A stretch of DNA of 10,647 nucleotides, taken from the NCBI GenBank assembly GCA_900544885.1, contig UQWU01000052.1, forward strand, positions 1 through 10,647, in the 5' to 3' direction. Positions 7,661 through 10,647 of the stretch are shown here, piece after piece. Under the pieces are notes generated by a model. That model made no database searches, had not been told where the DNA came from, and saw only the letters and a program-made list of their open reading frames with translations. Numbering within the stretch: the first letter of the stretch is position 1; each line of letters opens with the position of its first letter. The DNA is from an uncultured Phascolarctobacterium sp. (GTDB lineage Bacteria > Bacillota > Negativicutes > Acidaminococcales > Acidaminococcaceae). A program made the translations under genes and the position numbers.

Positions 7661-7917
7661 TATTTTGCCTCCAAATCTTGGAATGTTTCTAATTTATAAT
7701 TTTCGTCACCACTTGCAGTGACTACGATTTTTTCTACTTCTTGTTTGACAGTTTCTAATTTACTAGTGCAGACACGACTCAGTTCCACACCATATTTAAA
7801 TACATCTAACGAATCTTCTAGGGATAACTCGCCACTTTCTAACAATTTTACTTGTTCTTCCAATTCGACAAGTGCATCTTCAAATTTAATATTTTTCGGA
7901 ATCTTCTTTACCGCCAT
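7660..7917 (-). CDS. xseB: Exodeoxyribonuclease VII small subunit
   Basis: XseB is the small helical subunit of exonuclease VII, which degrades single-stranded DNA from both ends; several copies bind one XseA. The 85-residue length is normal. The family core FEDALVELEEQVKLLESGELSLEDSL is visible at residues 11-36 (only key parts are cited here: the L-E-x-x-V-x-x-L-E and G-x-L-S-L-E-D-S pattern), followed by a second helix 'F-K-Y-G-V-E-L'. It follows xseA by eight bases and shares one base with ispA. The ribosome site before its ATG is weak (AGGCGG about 11 bases away), so expression may depend on coupling to xseA. Confidence 0.95.
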   Translation of the reverse strand: MAVKKIPKNIKFEDALVELEEQVKLLESGELSLEDSLDVFKYGVELSRVCTSKLETVKQEVEKIVVTASGDENYKLETFQDLEAK

Positions 7918-7925
7918 TGCCTAAA

Positions 7926-9131
7926 CTACCGCCTTTCCACTTCTTGGACTACGGAAACGAACTTACCATCAGCAACCGTTGTTACTAGCTCATCGCCCCA
8001 GTTTACCTGCTCTACCGAATTAATTAGTTTGTAATCCTTACTCTGCGTAATGCTGTAGCCACGCCCTAAAACTGCCAGAGGGCTTAAACTGTCCAAATGC
8101 GCTACCTGCACAGCAAAACCATGCTCTGCCTGTTGCAATTTCTGCTGCATACTCTGTACCAACTGCTCTACAGCCTTATCAGTACGCTGCAGCTTATCAG
8201 CAAAAAGACGCTCAGGATCACTTAGTGCCCAAGAGCGTGCTGAAACCTCTAAACGATGCTGCTGATTATCTATTTTACTGCTCATTAAGTTCAAACAACG
8301 CTTATAAAGATATTCTACGCGCTGCTTATAACCTGCCACATCCACAACAGCCATTTCAGCAGCTTGGGACGGTGTTGCCGCCCTTTTATCGGCAGCAAAA
8401 TCACAAAGTGTAAAATCTGTTTCGTGACCTACCGCACTAATAGTCGGAATCTTTGAAGCAGCTACAGCCAGTACCGTAGGCTCCTCATTAAAGGCCCACA
8501 AATCCTCTATGGAGCCACCACCACGACCGATAATCAAGACATCTGCCAATTTATGCTTATTGAAAAATTTAATAGCCGCTACAATTTCTGCAGAAGCTCC
8601 TTCACCTTGCACCTGCACAGGATAAAGATATAATTTTATACCACCATTACGTCTACGGGACACCGTAATGATGTCACGTACTGCAGCACCTGCAGGAGAA
8701 GTAATAATACCGATACGAGCAGGATTCAGTGGCAAAGCTTTCTTTTTCTCTTCATCAAATAAACCTGCTTTAGTCAATTTGGCTTTGAGCTTTTCATAAG
8801 CTTGCATTAAATCGCCTACGCCCTGCTGTAATAATAAATCAGTATATAATTGATACACACCATCACGTTCATATACCGCAATGCGGCCCACTGCTACCAC
8901 TGTATCGCCATTGTGTGGTTCAAAACGCAAAGATACTGCTCGCGAACGGAACATAACGCATTTTAAAACTCCACCAGCATCTTTTAAAGTAAAATAGCAA
9001 TGCCCGGAAGGATATCTTTTAAAATTACTAATTTCACCGACAACCTGCACATTACGCAGCTCTGTCCGCTGTTCTAAAATACCTTTGATAAAATTATTCA
9101 GTTCGCTTACGGAATAAATATTTTCACTCAT
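7926..9131 (-). CDS. xseA: Exodeoxyribonuclease VII large subunit
   Basis: XseA is the catalytic subunit of exonuclease VII, which cuts single-stranded DNA into acid-soluble oligonucleotides and takes part in mismatch repair and lesion removal. The 401-residue protein has an N-terminal OB-fold (about 5-103, with VQVVGEISNF and SGHCYFTLKD). The nuclease domain follows, with ARIGIITSPAGAAVRDI (138-154), GRGGGSIEDLWAFN (202-215), GHETDFT (235-241) and DKRAATPSQAAE (248-259). The middle helical part (about 265-345) binds XseB, and the C-terminal PLAVLGRGYSI (351-361) is also conserved. The ATG lies in an eight-base overlap (ATGAGTGA) with the upstream TsaD-like gene. It is slightly shorter than the E. 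coli protein (456 residues), as is usual in Bacillota. Confidence 0.97.
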   Translation of the reverse strand: MSENIYSVSELNNFIKGILEQRTELRNVQVVGEISNFKRYPSGHCYFTLKDAGGVLKCVMFRSRAVSLRFEPHNGDTVVAVGRIAVYERDGVYQLYTDLLLQQGVGDLMQAYEKLKAKLTKAGLFDEEKKKALPLNPARIGIITSPAGAAVRDIITVSRRRNGGIKLYLYPVQVQGEGASAEIVAAIKFFNKHKLADVLIIGRGGGSIEDLWAFNEEPTVLAVAASKIPTISAVGHETDFTLCDFAADKRAATPSQAAEMAVVDVAGYKQRVEYLYKRCLNLMSSKIDNQQHRLEVSARSWALSDPERLFADKLQRTDKAVEQLVQSMQQKLQQAEHGFAVQVAHLDSLSPLAVLGRGYSITQSKDYKLINSVEQVNWGDELVTTVADGKFVSVVQEVERR

Positions 9132-10080
9132 TGGTCTTGTTCATTCTCCACGCCAGAGCAGCACAGCCTGTGGCATTGTCACAGCTGAAGCGTCCCTCCG
9201 GCACCCATAATTTTACACGACGTTTAGCTAACTTTTCCTGTACATGCTGACGAATATAATTATTAGAAGCCACGCCGCCTACTAAAAGCACATCCTTCAC
9301 ACTGTAAGCAGCAGCACCATTGCGCAGCATACGGGCAAAAGTTTCAGCTAAGCAATATTCCACGCCCAATGCTAAAGCAGCACCATCAGCACCTGCTTCC
9401 AGCTTACGAATAGCCGCTGTTGCCGGCCCGGAAAGGCTTACCTCCAGCTTACGCACGGAAATAGGCAACTCCAATGGTTCAGCAGCAGTTGCGGCAAATT
9501 TTTCTAAAGCAGGACCTGTCGGAAACTGTAAGCCTAAAGCTACACCAATACGATCGACAAACTGACCAGCATGTAAATCCATACTGCCGCCAATCTGCGT
9601 AATTTTATAACGCTTATTTTCTTGCACTTCAGCCAACAATAAATCAGTAGTACCACCACTAGCATGCAAAAGCAAGAAGCGCTCCGCCGCAGGTCCGCCT
9701 GCAGACCAAACACCTGCCTCTAAATGATTCTCCTGATGACTGATTACCTCCAGCTTAGCACCTGTTACCGCCGCCAAACTGCGAGCCACACTCATACCTG
9801 CCAAAAAAGCCGGCATATAAGAATCCTCTAATGGACGCGGATAACCACTGACACCGATTGCTGCAAGAGCATAATCTTTTCCTTGCAGCACCTCCTCTAC
9901 CAGCACCGGTAGATTACGGGTATGCTGAAAAACCATCTCCGATTGCTGTAGACCGCAACGACCGGGCTTAACACTTAAAATACGGCGTGCCTCGCCCAAA
10001 AGATGTCCCTGCTCATCTAAAACAGCGGTAGAGGTGGTATAACAACTGGTGTCAATACCTAAGTAGACCTTTTGTGCCAT
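9124..10080 (-). CDS. TsaD/Kae1-like (glycoprotease M22 family) paralogue of unknown function
   Basis: The 318-residue protein belongs to the ASKHA ATPase fold family that contains TsaD (Gcp, Kae1), the enzyme of tRNA t6A synthesis; old annotations call it O-sialoglycoprotein endopeptidase. It begins with the phosphate-loop strand YLGIDTSCYTTSTAV (6-20). The metal-binding HxxxH is present as HQENH (115-119), and the late aspartate as D301 (CDNATG). Nucleotide-site segments are SGGTTDLL (141-148), QFPTGPALEKFA (185-196) and GGVASNNYIR (268-277). It departs from standard TsaD in the motif context: HQENHLEAG rather than HHxxGH, and SGGTTDL rather than SGGHTQL. I therefore read it as a paralogue, not the main TsaD. 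It shares one base with nusB (TAATG) and eight with xseA. A homologue at this place is common in Bacillota; its job is unknown to me. If no other TsaD exists in the genome, the t6A role would have to be reconsidered. Confidence 0.82.
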   Translation of the reverse strand: MAQKVYLGIDTSCYTTSTAVLDEQGHLLGEARRILSVKPGRCGLQQSEMVFQHTRNLPVLVEEVLQGKDYALAAIGVSGYPRPLEDSYMPAFLAGMSVARSLAAVTGAKLEVISHQENHLEAGVWSAGGPAAERFLLLHASGGTTDLLLAEVQENKRYKITQIGGSMDLHAGQFVDRIGVALGLQFPTGPALEKFAATAAEPLELPISVRKLEVSLSGPATAAIRKLEAGADGAALALGVEYCLAETFARMLRNGAAAYSVKDVLLVGGVASNNYIRQHVQEKLAKRRVKLWVPEGRFSCDNATGCAALAWRMNKTNE

Positions 10081-10484
10081 TATTCTTTTGCCAACTTGCC
10101 CAAAATACCGTTAACGAAACGCGGAGATTCTTCGGTGCCGAAGATTTTAGCGATTTCTACGGCTTCGTTGATAGCAACACCTGCCACTACCTTTTCTTCT
10201 GCAAAGAACATTTCAAAGGTAGCAATACGCAGAATATTTCTATCGGTAGCAGGCATACGTTCAACAGTCCAATCAATAGCATATTTACTTAAACGTTCAT
10301 CAATAGCCTCTTTATTAGCTAAAACACCTTCCACCAAAACTAAAGCATATTTTTTAGCCTTTTCGATATTTTCTTCAGTGCATTCCTCTACAGCAGCTTC
10401 CAATGCTACTTCAGCACCGCACTCATTAAAATCTATTTGAAATAAACTTTGTAATGCTAACTCTCTTGCAATTCTACGACTCAT
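10080..10484 (-). CDS. nusB: Transcription antitermination factor NusB
   Basis: NusB pairs with NusE (ribosomal protein S10) on boxA RNA to support antitermination in rRNA operons. The all-helical 134-residue protein has the usual arginine-rich start MSRRIARELALQSLFQID (1-18), the central ERMPATDRNILRIATFEM (75-92) and the closing INEAVEIAKIFGTEESPRF (105-123) with VNGILGKLA after it, all diagnostic. The ATG is preceded by a good ribosome site (AGGAGAG, seven bases away). Its stop shares one base with the next gene (TAATG). It begins 27 bases after the stop of the DUF2273-like gene, so the transcript probably starts further upstream, outside the window. Confidence 0.97.
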   Translation of the reverse strand: MSRRIARELALQSLFQIDFNECGAEVALEAAVEECTEENIEKAKKYALVLVEGVLANKEAIDERLSKYAIDWTVERMPATDRNILRIATFEMFFAEEKVVAGVAINEAVEIAKIFGTEESPRFVNGILGKLAKE

Positions 10485-10511
10485 CTTGTCACTCTCCTAT
10501 AAAATATCTAT

Positions 10512-10647
10512 TTATCTATGATAGCCGTTAGGTAATAACCTATCCAGCCATTCTAACAAATCTTCTTTTTTATCTAGCTTATTGCCGATAAAGAAGCCAA
10601 AACCAATACAAATCATCAAAAATAAAGCTTGGAAAAAACCTAGCCAT
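10512..10647 (-). CDS. DUF2273-like small membrane protein, C-terminal part (runs off the right edge)
   Basis: A minus-strand frame enters the window at base 10646 and stops with TAA at 10512-10514, giving the last 44 residues. It has a hydrophobic segment WLGFFQALFLMICIGFGFFI (1-20) followed by a charged tail with GNKLDKKEDLLEWLDRLLP (21-39). This combination of one membrane helix, 'G-x-K-L-D' and a Leu/Asp-rich amphipathic end is typical of DUF2273 proteins. In Bacillota these sit beside Asp23/AmaP envelope-stress genes, often just before nusB. The frame is distinct from the one starting ATG at 10647, which ends after 22 codons. The family call rests on the C-terminal pattern only. Confidence 0.75.
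   Translation of the reverse strand, partial: WLGFFQALFLMICIGFGFFIGNKLDKKEDLLEWLDRLLPNGYHR

Noticed and set aside
10072..10440. Plus-strand open frame of 122 codons opposite nusB
   Set aside because: It lies antisense within nusB, with no ribosome site and no recognisable domain; its composition is that of a shadow frame of a conserved gene.
10580..10647. Short minus-strand frame starting with ATG at 10647 (22 codons)
   Set aside because: It ends quickly and is out of frame with the DUF2273-like reading, which gives a convincing membrane segment and charged tail.
1..10647. CRISPR array, tRNA or rRNA gene, phage or defence system
   Set aside because: No spaced direct repeats, no cloverleaf or rRNA-like stretch, and no unknown gene cluster: the window is almost wholly filled by recognised housekeeping genes.

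Overview
The window holds one long, tightly packed, single-direction housekeeping gene run, all on the minus strand and read from right to left. It ends in a clear intrinsic terminator, and just past that the edge of an IS30-family insertion element begins. The low-to-moderate GC content, strong Shine-Dalgarno sites and the order nusB - TsaD-like gene - xseA - xseB - ispA - dxs - tlyA - nadK - argR - recN - nudF point to a Bacillota genome. Protein style (for example the DXS, ArgR and DUF2273-like proteins) suggests a Negativicutes or clostridial lineage. That placement is inferred from memory of gene order, not from a database search.

Right end (10512-10647): the last 44 codons of a small membrane protein resembling DUF2273, the usual companion of Asp23/AmaP-type envelope-stress genes upstream of nusB. 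Then nusB (10080-10484), a TsaD/Kae1-like paralogue of unknown function (9124-10080), and both exonuclease VII subunits, xseA (7926-9131) and xseB (7660-7917). The isoprenoid pair follows: ispA (6785-7660) and dxs (4819-6735). Next come tlyA (3989-4822, rRNA methyltransferase), nadK (3136-3996), argR (2653-3102), recN (932-2638) and nudF (368-928). Neighbouring genes overlap by 1-8 bases or lie within about 50 bases of each other, so one transcript with translational coupling is likely. I see no strong internal promoter.

Functionally the run mixes isoprenoid precursor supply (Dxs, IspA), ribosome and rRNA work (NusB, TlyA), DNA repair (XseAB, RecN), NAD(P) and ADP-ribose metabolism (NadK, NudF) and arginine control (ArgR). 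This combination is conserved in Bacillota and is not a specialised new system.

Left end (1-about 250): the first 45 codons of an IS30-family transposase, in the same direction as the operon and downstream of its terminator (288-324). The most interesting signal in the window is a perfect 14-bp inverted repeat (128-141 / 191-204) whose inner arm covers the transposase start codon. A read-through RNA from the operon could fold and hide that start, while an RNA begun at a possible extended -10 site (174-182) would lack the outer arm. This looks like the protection against impinging transcription known from IS10 and IS50. Everything else in the window is largely ordinary.
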